This document shows, piece by piece, positions 35,541-44,398 of a stretch of 64,000 bases of DNA (its first letter is position 1; each line of letters opens with the position of its first letter). The notes beneath the pieces are model-generated. The model made no database searches. It worked only from the letters and a program-made list of their open reading frames with translations, and was not told where the DNA came from. The stretch is from JAKACA01 sp963735115 (GTDB taxonomy: Bacteria > Actinomycetota > Acidimicrobiia > Acidimicrobiales > Bog-793): assembly GCA_963735115.1 (NCBI GenBank), contig CAVTJR010000001.1, positions 1,488,001 to 1,552,000 on the forward strand, written 5' to 3'. The translations under genes were made by a program, and so were the position numbers.

Positions 35541-36123
35541 TCAGGCGTCGAGGCGGCGGGGGCGTGGGCTCGCCTCGGCGGGACCTTTCAAGTACGGGGC
35601 GGGTATCTCGTAGGTTGCCATCGGGGCCACGAGCCACAGGGCGCCCTTCGGCACGCCCTGGGCGAGAGCCTCGACGAGGCGCCGGGTGAGCTCCTCGAGG
35701 CCCGCTTCCGAGCTGCTCTGCCTGGAGCTCGAGCCGTTTGGCGGATGTCGCCACGTCGGCGAGGGCTCGGCGCAGCGACTGAAGCCCCTCGGCGTGCACG
35801 CCGAGGAGTGCATCGAGGGCATCGCTCATCGTCGAGGCACGCAGGCACAAGAGGACGAGCCCAGGGCTCGAGGCAACCTTGAACCGGCCGGCGTCGGCGA
35901 AGTTGGCGTCGGCGGTCACGAACACACGGTCGTCGAGGCCTGCGCGAGCGAAGACCTCGTCGACGGGCGCCGAACGCGCAGCGAGGAGCGGGCTCACGAC
36001 GTCGACGTCGTGCCCCGCCTGACGCAGTGCCTTCACGACCTCGCGTACGGCTTCGCCCTCCGGGCGGTTTGGCTCACCGTCGAGCGGGCGGGGTCCCGGG
36101 TCAACTCGCAGGCGACAGGTCAT
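35541..36123 (-). CDS. PIN-like (DUF5615-type) protein, apparent frameshift
   Basis: About 194 codons with one shift near 35700-35720. The N-terminal part reads VREVVKALRQAGHDVDVVSP, DEVFARAGLDDRVFVTADANFAD and GLVLLCLRAS, the pattern (GHDV ... VTxDxxF) of DUF5615/Mut7-C-like PIN nucleases. After LELQAEQL the frame gives Arg/Pro-rich sequence running into the next gene, whereas one base change continues as EAGLEELTRRLVEALAQG and GALWLVAPMATYEIP to a TGA at 35541. PIN-like proteins often act as RNA-cleaving toxins with a small antitoxin, but none is adjacent. The family match is moderate. Confidence 0.5.
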
Positions 36124-36167
36124 GTCCCGCCTCGGACGATGCCGTGCCCGCCGAGGTCCCGTCCGGC

Positions 36168-37148
36168 TCAGATGTGGCCGGCGACCGGATGAGGGACGTA
36201 GGGAGCCTCGAGCTGCTTGATCTCCTCGTCGCTGAGCACGAGCTGCTCGCCGGCAAGGGCGTCCTCGAAATGAGCGAGCTTCGTGGAGCCGACGATCGGC
36301 GCCGTCACCCCCGGACGCTGCAGGAGCCACGCGAGGGCGACCTGGGCGGTCGGCACACCGCGCTCGGCTGCAACAGCCTCCGCCGCCTCCACGACGTCGA
36401 AGTCCGTCGGCTGGTCGTAGAGGAAGTCGGCGAACTGGTCCGTCTCCGCCCGCCTCGTGCGCCGCTCGCCGCTGCGTGAGCGGTTGCCGGCCAGCAGCCC
36501 GCGTGCCAGCGGGCTCCACGGGATGACGCCGACTCTCTGGTCGATGCACTGCGGGATCATCTCGCGTTCCTCTTCTCGGTAGACGAGGTTGTAATGGTTC
36601 TGCATCGAGACGAAACGCGTCCATCGGTGCGCATCGGCGGTGTACTGCGCCTTGGCGAACTGCCAGGCGAACATGCTGCTGGCGCCGATGTAGCGCGCCT
36701 TGCCGGCCCGCACGACGTCGTGCAGGGCTTCCATCGTCTCGGCGATGGGCGTGCGGTGATCCCAGCGATGGATCTGGTAGAGATCGACGTAGTCCATCTC
36801 GAGTCGCCGAAGCGAAGCGTCGATGCCCGAGAGCACGTGCTTGCGGGAGAGCCCGCCTCCGTTCTCGCCCGGCGTCACCGGCATGAACACCTTCGTGGCG
36901 ACGACGACCTCGTCGCGGCTGAGGAACTTGCGCAGGAGCCTGCCCGTGACGATCTCGCTCGCACCCGCCGAATAGACATCAGCGGTGTCGAAGAACGTCA
37001 CCCCGCCCTCGACGGCTGCCTTCACGATCGGTTCGGCCGCCTCCTCGTCGATCGCCCAGGGCCGGTCGGGGTGCCCGCCGAAGCCCATCATGCCCATGCA
37101 GAGGCGGGAGACCCGCAGACCGGTCGCTCCAAGGTTCACGTAGTTCAT
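36168..37148 (-). CDS. Aldo/keto reductase
   Basis: 326 aa from ATG 37148 after GGGAGGTTC. (beta/alpha)8 AKR with catalytic Asp/Tyr in TFFDTADVYSAGASE, Lys in VVVATKVFMP, and His in YVDLYQIHRWDHRTPIAE; NADPH-site IVGSTKLAHFEDA lies near the C-terminus. The overall form (LGATGLRVSRLCMGMMGFGG start) matches the YajO/Tas-like group. It probably reduces an aldehyde with NADPH. It is upstream of the pyrimidine genes on the same strand, about 45 bp from the PIN-like gene; functional connection is not evident. Confidence 0.9.
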   Translation of the reverse strand: MNYVNLGATGLRVSRLCMGMMGFGGHPDRPWAIDEEAAEPIVKAAVEGGVTFFDTADVYSAGASEIVTGRLLRKFLSRDEVVVATKVFMPVTPGENGGGLSRKHVLSGIDASLRRLEMDYVDLYQIHRWDHRTPIAETMEALHDVVRAGKARYIGASSMFAWQFAKAQYTADAHRWTRFVSMQNHYNLVYREEEREMIPQCIDQRVGVIPWSPLARGLLAGNRSRSGERRTRRAETDQFADFLYDQPTDFDVVEAAEAVAAERGVPTAQVALAWLLQRPGVTAPIVGSTKLAHFEDALAGEQLVLSDEEIKQLEAPYVPHPVAGHI

Positions 37149-37307
37149 CGCAGAACCTCCCCGTTTCGTGGTGACCTCGCTCGTCTGCAATCTACGAGCC
37201 AGGCTCGCCGGCCAGCGCGGCTTCCAGGCTCGGAACCGGCCAACCTTCGATGGACGACGTCCTTCGCCCGTTACGCTGCAGCCGGATGGCCCCATCGACC
37301 TTCTACG

Positions 37308-38519
37308 ATGCGGCGCCCGCCGCCGGCAGTGACGACCGTGAGTGACCTGGCGGCGCTCGCCGGCGGCTTCTCGGAGGCGTTGCGGCGGGCCGGCGTTGCG
37401 GCGACGACGGAGCAGGCGGGGCGCTTTGCGCATGCCGTTGTCGTCACGAGCCCGTCAGAGCTGACCGATCTCTACTGGGTGGCGCGGGCCACTCTTGTGA
37501 CGAGTCACGATCAGATCCCCACCTTCGACGCTGTCTTCCGGCACGTCTTCGGGGGCGTCGCCGACCACGCCGAGTTCCGCGGGGAGCAGGGTACTTCACC
37601 CCTGCCGCCGCCCCGTCCCCCGGATCCCACCGGGCGCCCGAGGTCGCCACGGGCGCCATCGGAGTCGAAACGGGCAGTCGCCTCTTCACCCTCCGCCTCG
37701 GACTCTGAGGGCGTGGACAACGACGGCCGCGAGGTCACGATCAGCACGGCCAGCCGCGAGGAGCGCCTGGCGCAGCGGAATTTCGCCGAGCTCGAAGCTG
37801 ACGACCTCGCCGAGCTGCGCCGCCTGCTCCACAGCATCCACCTCGCCCTGCCGCTCCGCCCGGGCCGGCGTGCCCGTCGCCACCACCGTGGTGACGTCGT
37901 CGACCTGCGAGCGACGCTGCGGCGGAGTCACCGAAGCGCCGGCGACGCCGTGCGGCTCGTCCGGCGCAGCCCGCGGCGCATCCCTCGCCGCCTCGTGGTG
38001 ATCTGCGACATCTCCGGCTCGATGGAGCCCTACGCCCTCGCCTACGTTCACTTCCTGCACGCCGCTGCCTCCATCTCGGGGTCCGCCCGGGCGGAGGTCT
38101 TCACCTTTGCGACGCGGCTCTCGCGCCTCACGAGGGCGCTCTCCGATCGCGACATCCAGACGGCGTTGCGGCGGGCGGCGGCGGCGGCGCCCGACTGGCA
38201 GGGCGGCACCCGAATCGGCGAGGCGGTGAAGACGTTCCTCGATTCCTACGGCCGTCGAGGCATGGCGCGGGGCGCTGTCGTCGTCGTGATGTCCGACGGT
38301 TGGGAACGGGACGACCCCGGCATGCTCGGAGAGCAGATGGCCCGCCTGCGGCGCCTCGCCTACCGCATCGTCTGGGTGAACCCTCGCAGCGCCGACCCTC
38401 GCTATGAGCCGCTCACCGGCGGCATGGCTGCGGCGCTGCCGCATTGCGACGTACTCGTGAGCGGGCACAGCGTGGCTGCTCTCGAGCACCTGGCGACCGC
38501 TGTCGCTGCCAGCCGCTGA
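37308..38519 (+). CDS. coxE: VWA-domain CoxE-like protein (CO dehydrogenase maturation)
   Basis: About 403 aa. The N-terminal half contains LAGGFSEALRRAGVAATTEQ and a Pro/Ser/Arg-rich linker. The C-terminal von Willebrand factor A domain begins RRLVVICDISGSMEPYALAY with the MIDAS DxSGS motif, then GGTRIGEAVKTFL and VVVVMSDGWERDDPG. CoxE proteins work with the MoxR-type ATPase CoxD in maturing Mo-CODH. Here coxE is convergent with coxD, with 15 bp between stops, instead of co-directional as in classical clusters. ATG 37308 is listed; GTGs within the next 30 bp are alternatives. Confidence 0.83.
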   Translation: MRRPPPAVTTVSDLAALAGGFSEALRRAGVAATTEQAGRFAHAVVVTSPSELTDLYWVARATLVTSHDQIPTFDAVFRHVFGGVADHAEFRGEQGTSPLPPPRPPDPTGRPRSPRAPSESKRAVASSPSASDSEGVDNDGREVTISTASREERLAQRNFAELEADDLAELRRLLHSIHLALPLRPGRRARRHHRGDVVDLRATLRRSHRSAGDAVRLVRRSPRRIPRRLVVICDISGSMEPYALAYVHFLHAAASISGSARAEVFTFATRLSRLTRALSDRDIQTALRRAAAAAPDWQGGTRIGEAVKTFLDSYGRRGMARGAVVVVMSDGWERDDPGMLGEQMARLRRLAYRIVWVNPRSADPRYEPLTGGMAAALPHCDVLVSGHSVAALEHLATAVAASR

Positions 38520-38533
38520 GGCCGCCTCCGGCC
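38520..38533. terminator. Short hairpin between coxE and coxD
   Basis: GGCCG-CCTC-CGGCC lies between the convergent coxE and coxD stops. The 5-bp GC stem without T tract could serve as a weak bidirectional terminator. Confidence 0.3.
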
Positions 38534-38534
38534 G

Positions 38535-39416
38535 TCAGTCGCCGACGGCCACCCACTCGAGCCCGCGCGAACGCGCCAGCTCGAGGTCCTCGCTGTACTT
38601 GAGCACCGATCCGAGCGTCGTCGCGACCGACTCGGCATCCAGCTCCTTCACGCCGAGCAGCGTGAGAGCGGCCACCCAGTCGATGACCTCGGCGATGCCG
38701 GGGGGTTTCTGGACGTCGAGCAGGCGGAGCCGGGCGACGGCAGCGGCCGCCTGATCGGCGACGGGTGCGGCCGCTGAGGGCACGCGTCGGCGGACGATCC
38801 GCACGGCGTGGGTGATGTCCGGGTAGTCGATCCAGTGGTAGAGGCAGCGGCGTTTGAGGGCGTCGTGGAGGTCACGGGTGCGATTGGAGGTGAGCACGAC
38901 GATGGGGGGATGCGCCGCCCGGATCGTCCCGAGCTCGGGGATGGTCACCGAGTCCTCGGCGAGGAGCTCCAGGAGGAAGGCCTCGAACTCGTCATCGGCG
39001 CGGTCGATCTCGTCGACGAGCAAGACGGCAGGTCGCGGGCCGGCATGCTCGATCGCCTGCAGGAGCGGCCGGGCGACGAGGAAATCGGGCGTGAAGAGGC
39101 CCCGCTCGTTCACGGCCTCGCCACGGGCTTCCGCCACCCGGATGGCGAGGAGCTGGCGGGCATAGTTCCACTCGTAGAGCGCTTCGGCGGAATCGATGCC
39201 CTCGTAGCACTGCAGCCGCAGCAGCGGCGTGTCGAGGATGCGGGCGAGGCTCTTGGCGGCCTCCGTCTTGCCGACGCCCGCCTCGCCCTCGAGCACGATG
39301 GGTTGCGGCAACTCGACGGCGAGGAAGAGCGCCGTCGCCAGCCCACGGTCGGCGAGGTAATCGACTCCGTCGAGCCGCTCGATGAGCGAGTCGACGTCTG
39401 CGATGAGCCCGGTCAC
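38535..39416 (-). CDS. coxD: MoxR-type AAA+ ATPase, CoxD-like
   Basis: 293 aa. Walker A GEAGVGKTEAAKSL, Walker B PAVLLVDEIDRADDEFEAFLLE, sensor 1 VVLTSNRTRDLHDALKRRC and a C-terminal lid helix with KELDAESVATTLG. These place it in the MoxR/CoxD group of AAA+ chaperones, which together with VWA protein CoxE function in Mo-CODH active-site maturation. The GTG at 39416 overlaps the preceding XdhC/YHS stop by GTGA, so it is translationally coupled as the last gene of the coxMSL operon. Upstream extension of the frame is not homologous. Confidence 0.88.
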   Translation of the reverse strand: MTGLIADVDSLIERLDGVDYLADRGLATALFLAVELPQPIVLEGEAGVGKTEAAKSLARILDTPLLRLQCYEGIDSAEALYEWNYARQLLAIRVAEARGEAVNERGLFTPDFLVARPLLQAIEHAGPRPAVLLVDEIDRADDEFEAFLLELLAEDSVTIPELGTIRAAHPPIVVLTSNRTRDLHDALKRRCLYHWIDYPDITHAVRIVRRRVPSAAAPVADQAAAAVARLRLLDVQKPPGIAEVIDWVAALTLLGVKELDAESVATTLGSVLKYSEDLELARSRGLEWVAVGD

Positions 39417-40435
39417 GAGCGGGCGAGGAACCCTTCGGGGTCGGCGAGGAAGGCGTCCCTGCAGCCGCTGCCGCAGAAGAGGTACCGCTTGGCGTCGTGG
39501 TCGGCGAACAGCGAGCCGGCGACGTCGGCGACAGCCATGCCGCAGACGGGGTCGACCGCTGTCGGCGCCATGGCGCTCGGGGCGGCCGCCTCCGCGGTGG
39601 GGGCATCGTCGCGCGCCGCCCCGCCGCCTGCCTGGCGGCGGGAGGCGATGATCTCGGCGAGGATTGACACGGCGATCTCCTGCGGTCCGCGGGCGCCGAG
39701 GTCGAGCCCCGCCGGCGTGTGGATGCGGGCGGCCGCCGCGGCCGGCAGATCGAGCCGCTCCAGCACGGCGGCGCCTCGCTTGCGGGAAGCGACGAGTCCG
39801 ACATAGGGAACACCCGCCCGCACGGCGCTCGTGAGGACGGCCTCCTCCTCGCGTCCGTGGGAGGCGACGACGACGGCGGCCGCACCCGTCACGAGGTCGT
39901 CGGTCGTGGCGCCGCCGGTCGTTGCCGTGTCGAGCACGTAGCCCGCCTGGGCGGCGAGCGCCGCCAAGGCGCGGGCGATGGGGGACTCGCCGTGCACGAC
40001 CATGACGGGCGGGGGGATCTCCGGCTCGAGGAAGATCTCGAGCGAACCGCCGGACAAGCACGGGTTGTGCACGATGACGGTGCCCTGCTCGGCGCCGCCG
40101 GGGCCCTCGGCGGGAGCCGCCTCCGGCGCGATGCGCAGCAGGACGGGCTGAGCTGCGTCGAGGGCGCGAAGCGCCTGCAGCCGCACGCTCGCCTCGGCGC
40201 ACTCGCCCCCGACGAAACCTTCGATCCGCCCGTCCCCGTAGACGATGGCGACATCGCCCGCCTTGGCCGATGTGGGGCGCTCTGCCCGCACGACGGTGGC
40301 CATGACGAAGGGGATGCGCCGGGCGCGCAACTCCGTCGCCCGGGCGCGCACGCCGGCGTTGGAGGCCGGCGGGAACCCCACGACCGCTGCAGGTTCGGCG
40401 GGGTCCCCCCGGTAGTCGCCCACGAGATCGCTCAT
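39413..40435 (-). CDS. XdhC/CoxF-like molybdenum-enzyme maturation factor with C-terminal YHS domain
   Basis: 340 aa. Residues ~20-130 form an XdhC/CoxI domain (RRIPFVMATVVRAERPTSAKAGD, GFVGGECAEASVRLQ, NPCLSGGSLEIFLEP). Next is an XdhC C-terminal Rossmann-like domain (VVASHGREEEAVLTSAV, YVGLVASRKRGAAVLERL, GLDLGARGPQEIAVSILAEI). A Pro/Ala linker then leads to a YHS domain (VDPVCGMAVADVAGS with two metal-type Cys, LFCGSGCRDAFLADPE). XdhC proteins insert sulfurated Mo cofactor. The YHS (metal/copper-associated) fusion is notable because the CODH active site contains Mo and Cu. ATGA overlap with coxL and GTGA with coxD show operon coupling. Confidence 0.85.
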   Translation of the reverse strand: MSDLVGDYRGDPAEPAAVVGFPPASNAGVRARATELRARRIPFVMATVVRAERPTSAKAGDVAIVYGDGRIEGFVGGECAEASVRLQALRALDAAQPVLLRIAPEAAPAEGPGGAEQGTVIVHNPCLSGGSLEIFLEPEIPPPVMVVHGESPIARALAALAAQAGYVLDTATTGGATTDDLVTGAAAVVVASHGREEEAVLTSAVRAGVPYVGLVASRKRGAAVLERLDLPAAAAARIHTPAGLDLGARGPQEIAVSILAEIIASRRQAGGGAARDDAPTAEAAAPSAMAPTAVDPVCGMAVADVAGSLFADHDAKRYLFCGSGCRDAFLADPEGFLARS

Positions 40436-42807
40436 TCGATGGCGAGGTCCGTCCTGAACGGACTCCCTTGCATCGCCCGCCAGACCTGCGCGGGCGTGAG
40501 CGGCATGTCGGCGTTGCGCACGCCGATGGCGTCGAGCACGGCGTTCACGATGGCCGCCGGCGAGCCGACCGTGGCCGATTCGCCGATCCCCTTGACGCCG
40601 ATGGGGTGGTGGGGCGATGGCGTCACTGTCATTCCGAGCTCCCAGTTGGGGCACTCGAGCGAGGTCGGCAGGAGGTAGTCCATGAAGGAGCCGCCTAGGC
40701 AGTTGCCCTCCTTGTCGAAGGCGATCACCTCCATGAGCGCCATCCCGACGCCGTCGGCGAGGCCGCCATGGATCTGGCCATCGACGATCATCGGATTGAT
40801 ACGTGGTCCGCAGTCGTCCACGGCGATGAAACGCCGCACCTTGACCGCTCCCGTCCCCGCGTCCACGTCCACGACAGCAATGTAGGCACCGAAGGGGAAC
40901 GTCAGGTTCGGCGGGTCGTAGACGCACTCGGCATCGAGATGTCCCTCCACGCCCTCGGGCAGTTCCACGGTGCCGTGAGCCCCGAGGGCGATCTCCTGGA
41001 TCGTCTTCGAAGCACTCGGGTCACCCTTGACGAAGAAACGCCCCTTCTCCCACTCGAGGTCGTCCGCCGACACTTCGAGCATGGCGGCGGCGACGATGCG
41101 GGCTTTGTCGCGCACCCGCTGGGCGGCAACCGCCACGGCGGCACCGGAGACGGGTGTCGAGCGCGAACCGTAGGTGCCGAGCCCGAACGGCGTGTTGTCG
41201 GTGTCGCCGTGCACGACGTCGATGTCGAGCGGCGGGATGCCGAGCTGCTCGGCGACGATCTGGGCGAACGTCGTCTCGTGACCCTGGCCCTGCGTCTGCA
41301 CCGAGAGGCGGACGACGGCCTTGCCCGTCGGGTGGACGCGTACCTCGGCACCGTCGGCCATGCCGAGGCCGAGGATGTCCATGTGCTTCTTGGGGCCGGC
41401 ACCCACCGTCTCGGTGAAGAACGAGAGGCCGATGCCCATGAGCTCGCCCCGCTCCCGCTTGGCCTTCTGCTCCCGGCGCAGCTCGTCGTACCCGGCGATC
41501 TCCATGGCGAGCTTGAGCGCCCGCGGGTAGTCGCCCGAGTCGTAGACCCATCCCGTCTTGCAGGTGTAGGGGAATTGCTCGGGCCGCAGCAGGTTCTTCA
41601 GCCGTAGCTCGGCCGGGTCCATCTTCAGCTCGTCGGCGAGGCAGTCGACCATCCGCTCGACGAGGTAGGCGGCCTCAGTCACGCGGAACGAGCATGCGTA
41701 GGCGACGCCTCCGGGCGCCTTGTTCGTGTACACCCCCGTTACGTCGCAGTGAGCAGCCTCGAGGTCGTAGGACCCGGTGAAGATATGGAAGAAGCCCGCC
41801 GGGAACTTCGTCGGCTGGGCCGTGTTGTTGAAGGCGCCGTGGTCGGCCAGCACCTTGACGCGGAGCCCGGTGATCTTGCCGTCCTTCGTGGAGGCGATCT
41901 CGCCGTGCATGTGGTAGTCGCGGGCGAAGCTCGTCGACATGAGGTTCTCCGAGCGGTCCTCCATCCACTTCACCGGCTTGCCGGTCACGATGGACCCGAC
42001 GACCGAGCAGACGTAGCCGGGGTAGATGCCCACCTTGTTGCCGAAGCCACCGCCGATGTCGGGGCTGACGACACGGATCTGGTGTTCTGGCAGGCCGGCG
42101 ACGAGGGCGTACAGCGTCCGGTGGGCGTGCGGCGCTTGCGTCGTGCACCAGATGGTGAGCTTCCCGGTCACCTTGTTCATGTCCGCCACGGCGCCACAGG
42201 TCTCCATCGGGGCGGGGTGGACGCGAGGGTAGAGGATGTCCTGAGCGACGACGACGTCGGCGGCTGCGAAGACGGCGTCGGTCGCCTCTTTGTCCCCGGA
42301 CTCCCAGTCGAAGATGTGGTTGTCCGTCTTGCCCTCGATGTCGTCCCGGATGACCGTGGCACCGGGCTTGATGGCTTCGCGTGCGTCGATGACCGGGTCG
42401 AGCGGCTCGTACTCGACGTCGATCAGCTCGAGGGCGTCACGGGCCGAATAGCGGTCCTCCGCCACGACGAAGGCCACCTCTTGGCCCTGGTAGCGCACTT
42501 TGTCGGTGGCGAGCACCGCCAGGACGTCGTGCGAGAGGGACGGGATCCAGGCAAGGCCGAGGGTTTCGAGGACTTTGCCGGTGATGACCGCCTTCACCTT
42601 CGGGTGAGCTTCGGCGGCGGAGGTGTCGATCGAGACGATGCGAGCATGCGGCAGCGTGCTGCGCAGCACCGCTCCATGCAGCATCCCGGGGAGCTGCAGG
42701 TCGTCGACGTAGTTGCCCTGACCCCGGACGAAGCGGGGGTCCTCCTTGCGCTTCATGCGGCCGAACCCGATCGGGTTGGCTTCGGGGGCGTCGGTGGTCG
42801 TCGTCAT
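40432..42807 (-). CDS. coxL: Aerobic carbon monoxide dehydrogenase large subunit, form I
   Basis: 791 aa xanthine oxidase-family molybdoprotein. The active-site loop reads VAYACSFRVTEA; AYxCSFR is the published form I CoxL signature, and the Cys at residue 372 would bind the Cu of the Mo-S-Cu centre. Form II enzymes have AYRGAGR. The base-catalyst Glu is in GVKGIGESATVGSP, and molybdopterin contacts GGGFGNKVG, QGQGHETTFAQI and SRSTPVSGAA are present. Length and N-terminal RKEDPRFVRGQGNYVDD are standard. It oxidises CO to CO2, passing electrons via CoxS and CoxM. It overlaps coxS by one base (TAATG) and the XdhC gene by 4 nt. Confidence 0.95.
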   Translation of the reverse strand: MTTTTDAPEANPIGFGRMKRKEDPRFVRGQGNYVDDLQLPGMLHGAVLRSTLPHARIVSIDTSAAEAHPKVKAVITGKVLETLGLAWIPSLSHDVLAVLATDKVRYQGQEVAFVVAEDRYSARDALELIDVEYEPLDPVIDAREAIKPGATVIRDDIEGKTDNHIFDWESGDKEATDAVFAAADVVVAQDILYPRVHPAPMETCGAVADMNKVTGKLTIWCTTQAPHAHRTLYALVAGLPEHQIRVVSPDIGGGFGNKVGIYPGYVCSVVGSIVTGKPVKWMEDRSENLMSTSFARDYHMHGEIASTKDGKITGLRVKVLADHGAFNNTAQPTKFPAGFFHIFTGSYDLEAAHCDVTGVYTNKAPGGVAYACSFRVTEAAYLVERMVDCLADELKMDPAELRLKNLLRPEQFPYTCKTGWVYDSGDYPRALKLAMEIAGYDELRREQKAKRERGELMGIGLSFFTETVGAGPKKHMDILGLGMADGAEVRVHPTGKAVVRLSVQTQGQGHETTFAQIVAEQLGIPPLDIDVVHGDTDNTPFGLGTYGSRSTPVSGAAVAVAAQRVRDKARIVAAAMLEVSADDLEWEKGRFFVKGDPSASKTIQEIALGAHGTVELPEGVEGHLDAECVYDPPNLTFPFGAYIAVVDVDAGTGAVKVRRFIAVDDCGPRINPMIVDGQIHGGLADGVGMALMEVIAFDKEGNCLGGSFMDYLLPTSLECPNWELGMTVTPSPHHPIGVKGIGESATVGSPAAIVNAVLDAIGVRNADMPLTPAQVWRAMQGSPFRTDLAIE

Positions 42808-43286
42808 TATGCGTTCACCTCTGTCGTAGCGGGGTGCTCAGCAGCCCAGCGGATGGCCTTCACGATGTTCTCGTAACCGGTGCAGCGGCAGATCTGACCG
42901 GAGATCGCCTGGCGGATCTCGCCTTCGGACGGATCCGGGTTGTGGTCGAGCAGCCAGCGGGCCGTCATCATCATCCCGGGCGTGCAGAAGCCGCACTGCA
43001 ACCCGTGCTCCTCCACGAAACCCTGCTGCACCGGGTCGAGCACGCCGCCCTGCTCGAGCCCCTCCACGGTGCGGATCTCGCGGCCGTTCGCCATGGCCGC
43101 CAGCACCGTGCAGCTCTTCACCGGCTCGCCGTCCATCCAGAGCACGCACGTGCCGCAGTTGGAGGTGTCACAGCCCCAGTGCGTTCCGGTCAGGCCGAGC
43201 TGATCCCGGATGAAGTGCACAAGGAGGAGCCGCGGCTCGATGGTCGCGGTGACCTCGTCGCCGTTCACGGTCATCGTCACCTGCAT
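42807..43286 (-). CDS. coxS: CO dehydrogenase small iron-sulfur subunit
   Basis: 159 aa from ATG 43286 with GGAGGG upstream. The N-terminal plant-type [2Fe-2S] site is HWGCDTSNCGTCVLWMDG plus a later SCTVLA cysteine. The C-terminal four-helix [2Fe-2S] domain has LQCGFCTPGMMMTARWLL and GQICRCTGYENIVKAI. All eight ligating cysteines are visible. It transfers electrons from CoxL to the FAD of CoxM. It is second in the M-S-L order, 4 nt after coxM. Confidence 0.95.
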   Translation of the reverse strand: MQVTMTVNGDEVTATIEPRLLLVHFIRDQLGLTGTHWGCDTSNCGTCVLWMDGEPVKSCTVLAAMANGREIRTVEGLEQGGVLDPVQQGFVEEHGLQCGFCTPGMMMTARWLLDHNPDPSEGEIRQAISGQICRCTGYENIVKAIRWAAEHPATTEVNA

Positions 43287-43290
43287 GGCC

Positions 43291-44166
43291 TCAACCCTCC
43301 TGTCCCTCGGCGCGAGCGGCCGCACGCCGCAACGCCCTCAACGTGAGCTCACCGGCGAGATGCCGCTTGTAGTCCTCCGGGCCCCGCTGGTCGGACACCG
43401 GGTTGACGCTCTCCGACGTCAGGCGGGCGGCGTTCCTGAAGGACTCCTCGCTCGCCTGGGCGCCGCTTAGCGACTCCTCCGCCGCCGCCGAACGGAAGTG
43501 GTGGGCGCCGACAGCCGCCAGCCCGATGCCGGCGTATGTCACGACGCCGCCCTCGATCGCCAAGGCGGCCCCGGCGGCGGCGATCGCCCAGTCGCCCGCC
43601 CGCCGCTCGATCTTCTCGTAGGCGCTGCCGAAACCGGGGCGGATGGGTATCCGCACCTCGACGAGCATCTCGGCCGGGCCGACAACGGTGGAATACGGAC
43701 CGACATGGAAGTCGTCCATGGCCACCGTCCGTCTGCCGGAAGAGGAGGCGATGACGGCCGTCGCCCTGAGGGATGCGAACACGGCGGAGAGATCCTCGGA
43801 CGGGTCGGCTTGGCAGATCGATCCGCCGACGGTTCCCCGATTGCGGACGATGGGGTCGGCGATCACCCGCTCGGCGTCGTGCAGGATGGCGAAGAGCGAT
43901 CCCGCCTCGGCCGAATCGAGCAGATCACGGTGCCGCGCCATCGCTCCGATGCAGTACTCGTCCCCCTCGCGCCGCAGGTAGGAGAGCTCGCGGAGGTCGT
44001 TGATGTCGATGAGCACCTCCGGTTGGGCGAGGCGCAGCTTCATCATCGGCAGGAGGCTGTGCCCCCCGGCCACGAGGCGGCTCTCCGAGCCGTGGCGTTC
44101 GAGCAACCCGAGGGCATCCTCCACCGACGACGCCCGTTCGTATTCGACTGGAGCCGGTACCTGCAT
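43291..44166 (-). CDS. coxM: CO dehydrogenase medium FAD subunit
   Basis: 291 aa from ATG 44166 (GGGGGA upstream; longer frames are not homologous). FAD-binding motifs of the family are intact: VAGGHSLLPMMKLRLA and RNRGTVGGSICQADPSEDLS, followed by the CODH flavoprotein C-terminal domain (FGSAYEKIERRAGDWAIAAAGA). It accepts electrons from CoxS and delivers them to the quinone pool. First gene of the operon; the 232-bp gap to the divergent LysR gene contains a perfect palindrome. Confidence 0.93.
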   Translation of the reverse strand: MQVPAPVEYERASSVEDALGLLERHGSESRLVAGGHSLLPMMKLRLAQPEVLIDINDLRELSYLRREGDEYCIGAMARHRDLLDSAEAGSLFAILHDAERVIADPIVRNRGTVGGSICQADPSEDLSAVFASLRATAVIASSSGRRTVAMDDFHVGPYSTVVGPAEMLVEVRIPIRPGFGSAYEKIERRAGDWAIAAAGAALAIEGGVVTYAGIGLAAVGAHHFRSAAAEESLSGAQASEESFRNAARLTSESVNPVSDQRGPEDYKRHLAGELTLRALRRAAARAEGQEG

Positions 44167-44328
44167 GTGCTCATCCCCCGTTTCTTCTTGCTGCTCGGTC
44201 TTCCTCGCAGGAGACGGTCCCCCGCCCGCCTGCGACGCCGTCGGCACTCTGGCGCTCGGGCTTCATCGCGGACGCGAGCCGTTGCCCGCATAACCGTCGC
44301 GCCGTTGCTGGGCGAGGTCAACGGCTCC

Positions 44329-44344
44329 ATAAGCGAACGCTTAT
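44329..44344. promoter_or_regulatory. Palindromic LysR-type operator in the coxM-lysR intergenic region
   Basis: ATAAGCGAACGCTTAT is a perfect 7-bp inverted repeat with a 2-nt centre, 55 bp before the LysR GTG and 163 bp before coxM. Its ATA...TAT ends and 16-bp size suit a LysR-family recognition site. In mycobacteria the LysR protein CutR lies divergent from cutBCA (M-S-L) and controls it, which supports the same role here. Confidence 0.62.
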
Positions 44345-44398
44345 CTCTTCGGCCCGGCGGGCGCGTCTGGCGCGTCGGGTGTGGTATCCCTTCGCCTT

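Noticed and set aside
34603..36624. A single open frame apparently fusing the PIN-like protein to beta-ureidopropionase
   Set aside because: The linking segment is Arg/Pro-rich non-homologous sequence. A one-base shift gives the PIN-like gene its own ending, and the hydrolase homology starts at its own ATG 35445.
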